Source of the DNA: JALYXV01 sp963791545
GTDB lineage: Bacteria; Actinomycetota; Acidimicrobiia; Acidimicrobiales; Palsa-688
Direction of reading: 5' to 3'
Assembly: GCA_963791545.1 (NCBI GenBank)
Contig: CAWBSR010000017.1
Location: forward strand, 496,001 to 560,000
Length of the DNA stretch: 64,000 nucleotides
Part shown: one piece after another, positions 1 to 6,983 of the stretch
Layout of the letters: each line of letters begins with the position of its first letter
How positions within the stretch are numbered: the stretch's first letter is position 1
The notes under the pieces: generated by a model
The model's database searches: none
Seen by the model: only the letters and a program-made list of their open reading frames with translations
Told to the model about the DNA's origin: nothing
Made by a program: the position numbers and the translations under genes

Positions 1-2
1 CC

Positions 3-1742
3 GGCCTGGCCCAACTCGACGGATTCGGGCACGCCGACCCCGACACCTGCCACGGGGTGATCGAGGAGGCGGGCCGGTTCCTGGCCGAGGTGTTCGGGCC
101 CCTGAACCGGGTCGGCGACCAGGTGGGCAGCGTCGTGGACGACAACGGCGACGTCGTCACCCCGCCCGGCTTCGGGGATGCCTACCGGGCCTACGTCGAT
201 GCCGGTTGGGGCGCTGTCCCCTTCGAACCCGACTTCGGCGGAGGCGGCTTCCCATGGGTCGTGGCGGTCGCCATCCAGGAAATCCTGACCTCGGCCAACA
301 TGGCTTTTTCCCTGTGCCCGCTGCTCAATCAGAGCGCCATCGACATGCTGACCCGTTACGGGACAGCCGAGCAGCAGGCCACCTATCTGGAGAAGATGGT
401 GACCGGGGTGTGGACCGGGACCATGAACCTCACCGAGCCCGAGGCGGGCTCGGATGTGGGCGCCCTGCGCACCAAGGCCGTGCCCGCCGAGGACGGCTCC
501 TGGCGCATCACCGGCCAGAAAATCTTCATCACCTACGGCGACCATGACCTGACCGAGAACATCATCCACCTGGTCCTGGCCCGGGCGCCCGGCGCTCCCC
601 CGGGTACCAAGGGCATCTCCACGTTCATCGTGCCCAAATACCTCGTCAATCAGGACGGCTCCCTCGGGGAACGCAACGACGTGCGCTGCGTATCCCTGGA
701 GCACAAGATGGGCATCCACGCCAGCCCCACCTGCGTCATGTCCTACGGGGACAACGGCGGCGCCGTCGGCTACCTGGTGGGCGAGGTCAACGCGGGCATG
801 CGCTACATGTTCCACATGATGAACATGGCCCGGCTTTCGGTCGGCGTCGAGGGCCTCGCCATCGCCGAGCGGGCCTACCAGGCGGCCCTCGGCTACGCCC
901 GGCAGCGCCGCCAGGGCCGGGCCATCGGCGCCGCCGCCACCGAGAGCTCGCTCATCGTCGAGCACCCCGACGTGCGCCGCATGTTGCTCACCATGAAGTC
1001 GCAGGTCGAGGCCATGCGGAACCTCATCTACACCAACGCCGCGGCCATGGACCGGGCCCGCCACGGCGCCGACGCCGAGAGCCGCCAGGGCGCTCAGGAG
1101 CTGGTCGAGCTGTTGACGCCGGTGGCCAAGGCGTGGTGCACCGACCTCGGCGTTTCCATCTCCTCGCTCGCCATCCAGGTTTACGGCGGTATGGGTTTCA
1201 TTGAAGAGGCCGGAGTGGCCCAGCACTACCGGGACAGCCGCATCGCCCCGATCTACGAGGGCACCAACGGCATCCAGGCGATCGATCTGGTGATGCGCAA
1301 GCTGGCCGTGCGCGACGGAGGGGTGGTCAAGGACCTCGTCGGGGCCATGGAAGCCCTCGACGGGGATTTGGCGGCGGCCGGCCCCGACCTGGCGCCGGTG
1401 CGCGCCGGGCTGGCCACCGGGGTCGACGCCCTCCGCCAGGCCAGCGACTGGCTATTGGGCCGGGTGCGCACCGAGCCCAACGATGCCCTGGCCGGGGCCA
1501 CCCCGTACCTCTCGCTCTTCGGCCTGGTGACCGGGGGGTGGTTGCTGGCGCGCGCCGCCCTGGCGGCCCAGCGGGACCTGGCAGCCGGCACTGGCGACCG
1601 CGGGTTCCTGGGCGACAAGGTGGCGACCGCCCGCTTCTATTGCGGGCAACTCCTGCCCGCCGCCAGCGCTCTGCTGCCCTCGATCACCGCGGGTGCCGCG
1701 CCGCTGTATGCAGTGGGGCTAGGATCCGCCCAGCTGGCCTAG
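3..1742 (+). CDS. acyl-CoA dehydrogenase with extra C-terminal domain (5' end outside window)
   Basis: FAD-dependent acyl-CoA dehydrogenase of the long (about 600 aa) DmdC/AcdC-like group, which oxidises an acyl-CoA to the 2-enoyl-CoA. A GTG lies at 57, but the same frame is open to the window edge and reads GLAQLDGFGHADPDTCHG before it. That matches the family's N-terminal region, so the true start is upstream and 57 is internal. Visible signatures are TEPEAGSDVGALRTKA (flavin/substrate region), a GMGFIEE segment and YEGTNGIQAIDL, whose Glu is the expected catalytic base. About 150 residues after it form the C-terminal helical extension typical of this subgroup. Substrate is unknown; DmdC proteins use methylmercaptopropionyl-CoA, but nothing here shows that. 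Confidence 0.9.
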   Translation, partial: GLAQLDGFGHADPDTCHGVIEEAGRFLAEVFGPLNRVGDQVGSVVDDNGDVVTPPGFGDAYRAYVDAGWGAVPFEPDFGGGGFPWVVAVAIQEILTSANMAFSLCPLLNQSAIDMLTRYGTAEQQATYLEKMVTGVWTGTMNLTEPEAGSDVGALRTKAVPAEDGSWRITGQKIFITYGDHDLTENIIHLVLARAPGAPPGTKGISTFIVPKYLVNQDGSLGERNDVRCVSLEHKMGIHASPTCVMSYGDNGGAVGYLVGEVNAGMRYMFHMMNMARLSVGVEGLAIAERAYQAALGYARQRRQGRAIGAAATESSLIVEHPDVRRMLLTMKSQVEAMRNLIYTNAAAMDRARHGADAESRQGAQELVELLTPVAKAWCTDLGVSISSLAIQVYGGMGFIEEAGVAQHYRDSRIAPIYEGTNGIQAIDLVMRKLAVRDGGVVKDLVGAMEALDGDLAAAGPDLAPVRAGLATGVDALRQASDWLLGRVRTEPNDALAGATPYLSLFGLVTGGWLLARAALAAQRDLAAGTGDRGFLGDKVATARFYCGQLLPAASALLPSITAGAAPLYAVGLGSAQLA

Positions 1743-1781
1743 AAGGGGCAAGGCGCAGCCGGTCCTGAAGGAGGGGTATTC

Positions 1782-2285
1782 ATGGGTGTAGTCCGCCGGT
1801 TCCCGATCCTGGTCGCGGTGGTAGCGGCGTTGACGGTGGGCCTTTACGGCGTCGCCGGCTCGGCGGTGTCCCAAGCCACGACGACCGGTCACCTCGTCGT
1901 GTTGCGCTCGACCATGCTCGGCGCCAATGAGGTCCCGCGCCCGGGGGACCCCAACGCGTCCGGTACCGCGGTGGTCATTCTCAATGCCCGGTCGGGGCAG
2001 GTGTGCTACCAGATCCATGTCGAGGGCCTATCGGCACCGGTCACCGCCGGCCACATCCATGTGGGGGCGGCCGGCCTGGCGGGACCGGTGAAAATCCCCT
2101 TCCCCTTGACGCCGCCGATGACGGCCCCCGGATCGCATACCTTCAGCGGCTGCACCACCGCCGACCCGGCGCTGATCCAGGCGATCATCGCCAACCCCAG
2201 CGATTACTACACCAACGTCCACAACGCCCAGTTCCCGGGGGGCGCCCTCCGGGGCCAGCTCATGGGGCTCACCTCGGCCGGGTGA
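1782..2285 (+). CDS. secreted CHRD-domain protein
   Basis: A 167-aa protein with a signal peptide (hydrophobic residues about 8-30) followed by one CHRD domain. The domain shows the family hallmarks: a LGANEVP start, GHIHVG in the centre, and a YYTNVHN...PGGALRGQL end. CHRD domains bind metals or are structural in extracellular proteins; no enzyme activity is implied. The start is supported by a strong ribosome-binding site (GAAGGAGGGG, 1768-1777), in contrast to the many leaderless genes nearby. It stands alone between the dehydrogenase and another exported protein. Confidence 0.85.
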   Translation: MGVVRRFPILVAVVAALTVGLYGVAGSAVSQATTTGHLVVLRSTMLGANEVPRPGDPNASGTAVVILNARSGQVCYQIHVEGLSAPVTAGHIHVGAAGLAGPVKIPFPLTPPMTAPGSHTFSGCTTADPALIQAIIANPSDYYTNVHNAQFPGGALRGQLMGLTSAG

Positions 2286-2337
2286 TTTAGCCGCTGCTTA
2301 GCGCCCTCTCCGGGCGCCATCGGGCATCCTGGAACAG

Positions 2338-2967
2338 GTGCGTCGTTCTCTGGCCGCGGGAATCTGGCTGGCCCTGACCGTCTCCGCCACCCTGATCGTG
2401 TGGGCCGCGGTGTCGGTGGTGGCCGCTGACGTGACCGACCGGCCGGCTCCCGTGGTCGCCCATCACGACGTGGTGGTCGCCCTCAACGGGGGTGCCCCCA
2501 TCGAGACGACCTCGATCACCACGGTCCCCGTTCCGGCTCGGGCCACCGCCCCGGTTTCGCCGACATCGGCGGCCGGCCGGCCGACCACCACCGTGCCCGG
2601 CAGCCGTACCGTCCCCACCACCGCGCCGGTCTTGGGGTCGACGACCACTACCACCCGGCCACCGGTCACCTCGACGACCAAGCCCCCGGGTCACCCGGTC
2701 CCGACCACGACCACGACTGCCCCTGCCGTCGGAGGCACCGCTACCTACTCCAACGACGGCGGGACGGTGGCCGTGGCATGCACCAGCTTCAACACCATCC
2801 GGCTGGTCGCCGCCCTCCCCAACGACGGCTTCCAGGCGGTCGTCACGACCCCCGGCCCGCTCTTCGTTCAGGTCAACTTCGTCGGCCAGGGCAGGAATCT
2901 TCCCATCAGCGGCTTCTGCTTCTTCGGCCAGCCCTTCGAGGGCACCCAGCCCCGCCTCGGCCCCTAG
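2338..2967 (+). CDS. exported Thr/Pro-rich protein of unknown function
   Basis: A 209-aa protein not recognised as a family member. It has an N-terminal hydrophobic segment (residues about 8-30), a long Thr/Pro/Val linker (about 55-130) and a small C-terminal domain with two cysteines (ACTSF and GFCFFG). The layout suggests a membrane-anchored or secreted cell-surface protein. The GTG start at 2338 has CATCCT exactly 7 nt upstream, a weak version of the leaderless -10 pattern seen elsewhere in the window. It converges on the histidine kinase with only 12 nt between stops. Confidence 0.65.
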   Translation: MRRSLAAGIWLALTVSATLIVWAAVSVVAADVTDRPAPVVAHHDVVVALNGGAPIETTSITTVPVPARATAPVSPTSAAGRPTTTVPGSRTVPTTAPVLGSTTTTTRPPVTSTTKPPGHPVPTTTTTAPAVGGTATYSNDGGTVAVACTSFNTIRLVAALPNDGFQAVVTTPGPLFVQVNFVGQGRNLPISGFCFFGQPFEGTQPRLGP

Positions 2968-2979
2968 GTCCCTCCCAGG

Positions 2980-4275
2980 TCAGATGCCGTCGTCGGGCGG
3001 CCCGAAGGTGATCTCGATGCGGGTCCCCCCCGCCGGGCTGCGGCCCGCGGCAACCGATCCCCCCGAAGCTTCCGCGGTTCGCCGCACGATGTCCAGGCCG
3101 AGGCCCGTCCCCGATCCGCTGGTCGTCCCCCGGCTCGGGAGGGAGTTTCCCGGCAGACCGGGACCGCTGTCCTCGACGACGAGCAACCACCCGTTGGGCG
3201 AAGGGAGAATCTCGACTCCGAACGACGTTCCCGACGGCGTGTGGGTGAACACGTTGTTGAGCAGCGCGTCCAGGCAGACGTCGAGTTCTGCAACCGAGAC
3301 CCCGATCGGCTGGGACCCGTGGGGGATATCGGACGACACCTGGCGGCCCTGGTCCTCGGCCAGCACCGACCAGAACTTCAGCCGGTGGCGCACCGCCTGA
3401 CCGAGGTCGGCGCGGCCCCGCACCGGGTGGGAACCCCGCCGGCCGCCGTCGCGGGACTCTTCGATGACCTGGGTCACGACCTTCTCCAGCTGGTCGATGT
3501 CGCTGGCGATGCGGACCCGGTCGACGGGCGATTCCAGGCCCTCGGCATCCAGGCGCAGGACCGTGAGCGGGGTCCGCAGCTGGTGCGACAGGTCGGCCGC
3601 CGCCTCTCGCTCGGCGGCCAGCAAATCGCCGATCCGCTCGGCCAGCTCGTTGACCGCCACCCCCACCTCCTCGACCTCGGGGGGGCCGGCCGGTTTGACC
3701 CGGGCATTCAGCTCGCCGCTCTGCAGCCGCCGGGTCACCGAGAGCAGTTCGACCATGGGGGTGACAATTGCCTGGCCCAGCCGGTCGGCCAGGAGGACCG
3801 CGATCAGCACGACCAGCGCCCCGATGGCCACGATGATCGTCCACGCCCGGTGGACCCCCCGGTTGAGGAGGGCGCCTGCCACCCGCACCCGCACCACCCG
3901 GGGTCCGCCTGCTGCCACGATCCCTACCAGGATGTCCCGGCCCCCCCCGGGCGCCACCGCGGTGAAGGAGCGGCCCTGACGGGCCAGCTCCACCTCGGCG
4001 TCGACCGGTATCGGGGCCCCGAGGACTGTGCCGTCGGGCAGGTAGACGGTGGTCGGGCGGGGGTTGCCGGCGTTGGCCTGTTGCACCAGCTGCTTCACGG
4101 TGCTGGGATCGGTCACCTCGACCAGGGCACCGGCCAGTGAGCGGGACTCCAGCTTGGCCGCGTCCAGCGCCCGGTTGGTCGCCACCACCTGGATCAGGCG
4201 CCCCAGCGGGATGCAGAAGGCAATCACGATCATGCCGGTGACCGCGGCCGCGGTCAGCGCCAGGCGGGGCCTCAC
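2980..4275 (-). CDS. two-component sensor histidine kinase
   Basis: A 431-aa membrane kinase. Transmembrane segments lie at about 5-30 and 143-165, with a roughly 110-aa extracellular sensor between them, then HAMP, a HisKA dimerisation domain (ADLSHQLRTPLTVL, phospho-accepting His near residue 231) and HATPase_c. The ATPase has an N box LLNNVFTHTPSG and G boxes EDSGPGLPG and GTGLGLDIVRR. The GTG start overlaps the stop of the response regulator (GTGA, 4272-4275), so the pair is translationally coupled. All catalytic motifs are intact. The signal sensed is not evident. Confidence 0.93.
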   Translation of the reverse strand: MRPRLALTAAAVTGMIVIAFCIPLGRLIQVVATNRALDAAKLESRSLAGALVEVTDPSTVKQLVQQANAGNPRPTTVYLPDGTVLGAPIPVDAEVELARQGRSFTAVAPGGGRDILVGIVAAGGPRVVRVRVAGALLNRGVHRAWTIIVAIGALVVLIAVLLADRLGQAIVTPMVELLSVTRRLQSGELNARVKPAGPPEVEEVGVAVNELAERIGDLLAAEREAAADLSHQLRTPLTVLRLDAEGLESPVDRVRIASDIDQLEKVVTQVIEESRDGGRRGSHPVRGRADLGQAVRHRLKFWSVLAEDQGRQVSSDIPHGSQPIGVSVAELDVCLDALLNNVFTHTPSGTSFGVEILPSPNGWLLVVEDSGPGLPGNSLPSRGTTSGSGTGLGLDIVRRTAEASGGSVAAGRSPAGGTRIEITFGPPDDGI

Positions 4276-4958
4276 GGGGAGTCTGGGTCAACCAGCATGA
4301 CGCCCACCCCGCGCACGCTGCGCAGATAGCGGGGGGCGTTGGCGGTTTCCCCGAGCTTGCGGCGCAACCACGACAGGTGTACGTCAATGGTCTTCTCGGC
4401 CCCGCCGTAGGGTTGCCGCCAGACCGCGGCCAGCAATTCCCGCTTGGAGACGACCTCGCCGCGTCGGTTGGCCAGGTGCCACAGCAGGTCGAACTCCTTG
4501 CGGCTCAGCTCCAGGGGCTCGCCGTCCATCAGGACAACCCGGCTCAGGGGGTGGATGGCCAACCCCCCGATCTCGATGGGGGCGCCTCCCTCGTCGTCCT
4601 TGACCCGCCGCAGCACCGCCCGGATACGGGCGTCGAGCTGGTCGGCGGAATAGGGCTTCACGACGTAGTCGTCGGCGCCGGCATCGAGGGTGCGGACAAT
4701 CTCCCGCTCGTCGTCGCGGGCGGTGGCCACGATCACCGGTACGGAACTCACGGCCCGCAGCATCCGGAGCAGTTCCAACCCGTCGATGTCGGGTAGGCCC
4801 AGGTCCAGGACGACGACATCAGGGCGGTGGTCGACGATCTCGCTCAGGGCGCCGAGCCCCGTCGAGGCGGAGAATACGGCGTGGCCCCGATCCGTGAGGC
4901 CACGGCACACGGCGGAGCGGATCCGGGGGTCGTCTTCAACCACCGCGACCGTTGTCAC
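4272..4958 (-). CDS. OmpR-family response regulator
   Basis: A 228-aa regulator with an N-terminal receiver domain (acidic pair EDD at 8-10, phospho-accepting Asp52 in VVVLDLGLPDIDG, Lys in VVKPYSADQL) and a C-terminal winged-helix DNA-binding domain (LSRKEFDLLWHLANRRGEVVSKRELL, ending VRGVGVML). I place the start at GTG 4958 rather than further upstream. The receiver domain begins there, and a TAGCGT -10 box (4967-4972, minus strand) lies 8 nt before it, giving a leaderless transcript. It is the first gene of the two-component operon. Confidence 0.93.
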   Translation of the reverse strand: MTTVAVVEDDPRIRSAVCRGLTDRGHAVFSASTGLGALSEIVDHRPDVVVLDLGLPDIDGLELLRMLRAVSSVPVIVATARDDEREIVRTLDAGADDYVVKPYSADQLDARIRAVLRRVKDDEGGAPIEIGGLAIHPLSRVVLMDGEPLELSRKEFDLLWHLANRRGEVVSKRELLAAVWRQPYGGAEKTIDVHLSWLRRKLGETANAPRYLRSVRGVGVMLVDPDSP

Positions 4959-4966
4959 AGTCCGAG

Positions 4967-4972
4967 ACGCTA
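4967..4972 (-). promoter_or_regulatory. -10 box of the two-component operon
   Basis: TAGCGT on the minus strand, 8 nt before the GTG at 4958. This predicts a leaderless mRNA. Confidence 0.5.
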
Positions 4973-5007
4973 GACGCCCGGACCCGCCAAACCGTGTCCA
5001 TTCGGCT

Positions 5008-5024
5008 GGAGGGCGCCGCCCTCC
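5008..5024. terminator. perfect GC hairpin after the 5062-5865 gene
   Basis: GGAGGGC-GCC-GCCCTCC is a perfect 7-bp inverted repeat in the gap between two minus-strand genes. It is a likely transcription stop for the upstream gene, but there is no T-tract after it. Confidence 0.4.
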
Positions 5025-5061
5025 CAATCTCCCGCTGGAGGGGCGGCACCGGGCGGCGTGG

Positions 5062-5865
5062 CTAGCCGAGCACGTCTTTCAGCATCATCAGTCCCGGCGC
5101 CAGCTCCGGTTGCGCCTCGGCCAGCTTGGCGAGCTGCTCGGCCAGCTCCGCCTGTTGCGCCTTGGGGAGGGAGTCGGCGCAGCGGGCGATGGCCCGCATC
5201 GATTCATTGCGGTCGCCCAGGATCATGGCGGTGGTCGCCAGCGCCAGCTGGGCCCCGATGTTCTCGGGGTACAAACCGGCCAGCAGGCGGGCCCGGGGAA
5301 TGGCCCGGATGGGGTCGGCGCGGTTGGCGGAGCTGGTCACCAGGTCACCGAGCGCCTCCGGCTCGTCGAGGACGGAGAAGGCAAAATCGGCGCCATCCAG
5401 GCGGATCAAGCTGAGCAGGCCCTGGTGGGCCAGCAGGTCGGGCTGGCCCGGGTTGTCGTCCACCAGCTCGTCGAGCACCGACTCCGCCTCGTCGGTATGG
5501 AACTCCTTGGCGTTGTCGTCGTAGAACGCCCGGGCTTCCTCCCACGACTGGGTGGACACCCACGCCACCAAGCGCTCGGCCAGGGCGAAGCGCCGGATCG
5601 ACTCGTCGATGGCGTCGTAGGCGGCGTCGATGCCGCCCACCCGGGCCGCCTCGAGCAGCTCCTGGTGCAGGCCCAGGACCTCCTGGTCCGGGTTGCTGTC
5701 GATCAGCTGCTGGATCGTGATCTCCCCGGCCTCGGTGAGCAGCTCTTGGTGGTGCTCGGTCAGGAACTTCCGGGAGTTCCCCCAGTTGTCCGAGGTGACC
5801 CAGTCGACCACCAACTGGGCCAGCGCCGGGTCGCCGACGGCCTCATCGGGCAGGACGAAGGTCAT
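5062..5865 (-). CDS. helical repeat (TPR-like) protein of unknown function
   Basis: A 267-aa soluble, acidic, mostly helical protein. Two segments of about 65 residues resemble each other. One runs from DWVTSDNWGNSRKFL to about IDAAYDAI and the other from AWVSTQSWEEARAFY to about GADFAFSVL, which suggests an internal duplication. The C-terminal half looks TPR-like (LAGLYPENIGAQLALATTAMILGD). The frame is open far upstream, but the start is ATG 5865: a TAGGGT -10 box sits exactly 7 nt before it and the upstream extension is the shadow of the neighbouring gene. No catalytic motif is seen. Confidence 0.75.
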   Translation of the reverse strand: MTFVLPDEAVGDPALAQLVVDWVTSDNWGNSRKFLTEHHQELLTEAGEITIQQLIDSNPDQEVLGLHQELLEAARVGGIDAAYDAIDESIRRFALAERLVAWVSTQSWEEARAFYDDNAKEFHTDEAESVLDELVDDNPGQPDLLAHQGLLSLIRLDGADFAFSVLDEPEALGDLVTSSANRADPIRAIPRARLLAGLYPENIGAQLALATTAMILGDRNESMRAIARCADSLPKAQQAELAEQLAKLAEAQPELAPGLMMLKDVLG

Positions 5866-5872
5866 GGCCGCC

Positions 5873-5878
5873 ACCCTA
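5873..5878 (-). promoter_or_regulatory. -10 box, leaderless promoter of the 5062-5865 gene
   Basis: TAGGGT (minus strand) followed by 7 nt and then ATG 5865. Confidence 0.55.
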
Positions 5879-6023
5879 GCGGGGGCCTCCCTGATGGGTG
5901 ACGGCCCTTGAGGCGACTTGTCGGGTGGTGACAACGGCTGGTGGCGGCCTCGCCGATCGCGGCCTCCCGGGTGGCGGCCCTCGTAGTGGCGGTCGACGCG
6001 CCGCCAGCCGGCCCGTCGCGCCC

Positions 6024-6902
6024 CTAGCCCACTGGGACCCGCCGGCGGGTGGCCTCGGCCAGGACCTGGCCGGGGCGGGTGGGGGTGAACAGCAACCGGG
6101 CCGAGGCGCCCTGTTCGCCGCCCAACCGGCCCGGCTTGGCCCGGGTCATGGGCACCTTCTCGGTGAGCACCAGCTCCAGCGTCAGGCCCAAGGCGCCCTG
6201 GGTCAGGTCCAGCGAATCGGTGCCGGCAGCCGCGGGTCGCAGCGCCTCGATGCTGGCCCGGGGAAACAACACCGGATCCAGCAGGCTGATCGGGTCGTGC
6301 AGTACCACCCCGGCGGGGACGAACACCAGCCACCGCCGGGACAAGCCGTGCAGGGAACGGGCCAGCACGATCGCCACCGGAAGCCCGACCAACCCAACCA
6401 CCGCCCCGAGGATCCAGTTCCGGGCCGCCAGCAGCACGATGGCGGCGGTCGGAGCGCCGACGACCAACGCCCACGAGAGCTCGAGGGGCCCGAGCAGCAG
6501 CGGCCCTGGCGGCCGCAACGGGTAGCGCCGCTCGTTGGGGTAGGCGGGACCGTTGACGTAGAGGACCGCGGTCGGTGGCGCCAGGGCCAGCACCATGACC
6601 ACCCCGGTGACCGCGACCGCTACCACCGAGGCCAGAAGCGACGGCCGTCCCGTGGTCGCCGCGAGCACCGCCGCCGCGGCGGCCGCCGGGGCGCACACCC
6701 GCAGCCCGGTCAGCCCCAGCGGGTGGGGAACGAGCGTCCCGACCAGCACCACCGCCCATCCGGCCCACAGCCAGATCGTGGCGGCCAGGCGCACTGCCTC
6801 ACTGTGCGGATGCAGGGCGGCGCCGAAGGCCGGGCCCGACGCGAACGGCAAGGACAGCCAGCCGGCCCGGAGGAGCCAGGGGAGGATTCGTCGCAGGTCC
6901 AT
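6024..6902 (-). CDS. multi-pass membrane protein of unknown function
   Basis: A 292-aa protein with about six hydrophobic segments in its first 180 residues (for example AATIWLWAGWAVVLVGTLV and AAAVLAATTG...VVAVAVTGVVMVLALA) and a soluble C-terminal part rich in Leu and Arg. Not recognised. The ATG at 6902 has GACCAT 7 nt upstream, a weak -10. It is divergent from ligA, with about 60 nt between them, and lies downstream of nothing obviously related. Confidence 0.7.
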   Translation of the reverse strand: MDLRRILPWLLRAGWLSLPFASGPAFGAALHPHSEAVRLAATIWLWAGWAVVLVGTLVPHPLGLTGLRVCAPAAAAAAVLAATTGRPSLLASVVAVAVTGVVMVLALAPPTAVLYVNGPAYPNERRYPLRPPGPLLLGPLELSWALVVGAPTAAIVLLAARNWILGAVVGLVGLPVAIVLARSLHGLSRRWLVFVPAGVVLHDPISLLDPVLFPRASIEALRPAAAGTDSLDLTQGALGLTLELVLTEKVPMTRAKPGRLGGEQGASARLLFTPTRPGQVLAEATRRRVPVG

Positions 6903-6949
6903 CGGCTCGATGGTCGCGCGCCACCGGTCAAATCGTCACACCGCCTGGC

Positions 6950-6955
6950 TAGCCT
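6950..6955 (+). promoter_or_regulatory. -10 box upstream of ligA
   Basis: TAGCCT, 7 nt before a GTG at 6963 that opens a six-codon ORF ending in TGATG at the ligA start. See the mini-ORF entry. Confidence 0.5.
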
Positions 6956-6962
6956 CGCGGCA

Positions 6963-6983
6963 GTGCGAGTGGCAGCGTGGTGA
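6963..6983 (+). other. possible leaderless 6-codon ORF (MRVAAW) coupled to ligA
   Basis: GTG CGA GTG GCA GCG TGG TGA begins exactly 7 nt after a TANNNT -10 box. Its stop codon shares a base with the ligA ATG (TGATG). If transcription starts at the GTG, ribosomes would translate six codons and could restart at ligA. This is read from the sequence only and may be chance. Confidence 0.35.

Noticed and set aside
57..1742. Start of the first dehydrogenase at GTG 57
   Set aside because: The same frame is open to the window edge and gives family-like sequence before it, so the real start is outside.
2906..4387. Long minus-strand ORF overlapping the histidine kinase in another frame
   Set aside because: The kinase frame holds all catalytic motifs; this one is its Gly/Arg-rich shadow.
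5866..6768. Upstream extension of the 5062-5865 reading frame to 6768
   Set aside because: The extension is the antisense-frame shadow of the 6024-6902 membrane gene, and a -10 box lies 7 nt before ATG 5865.
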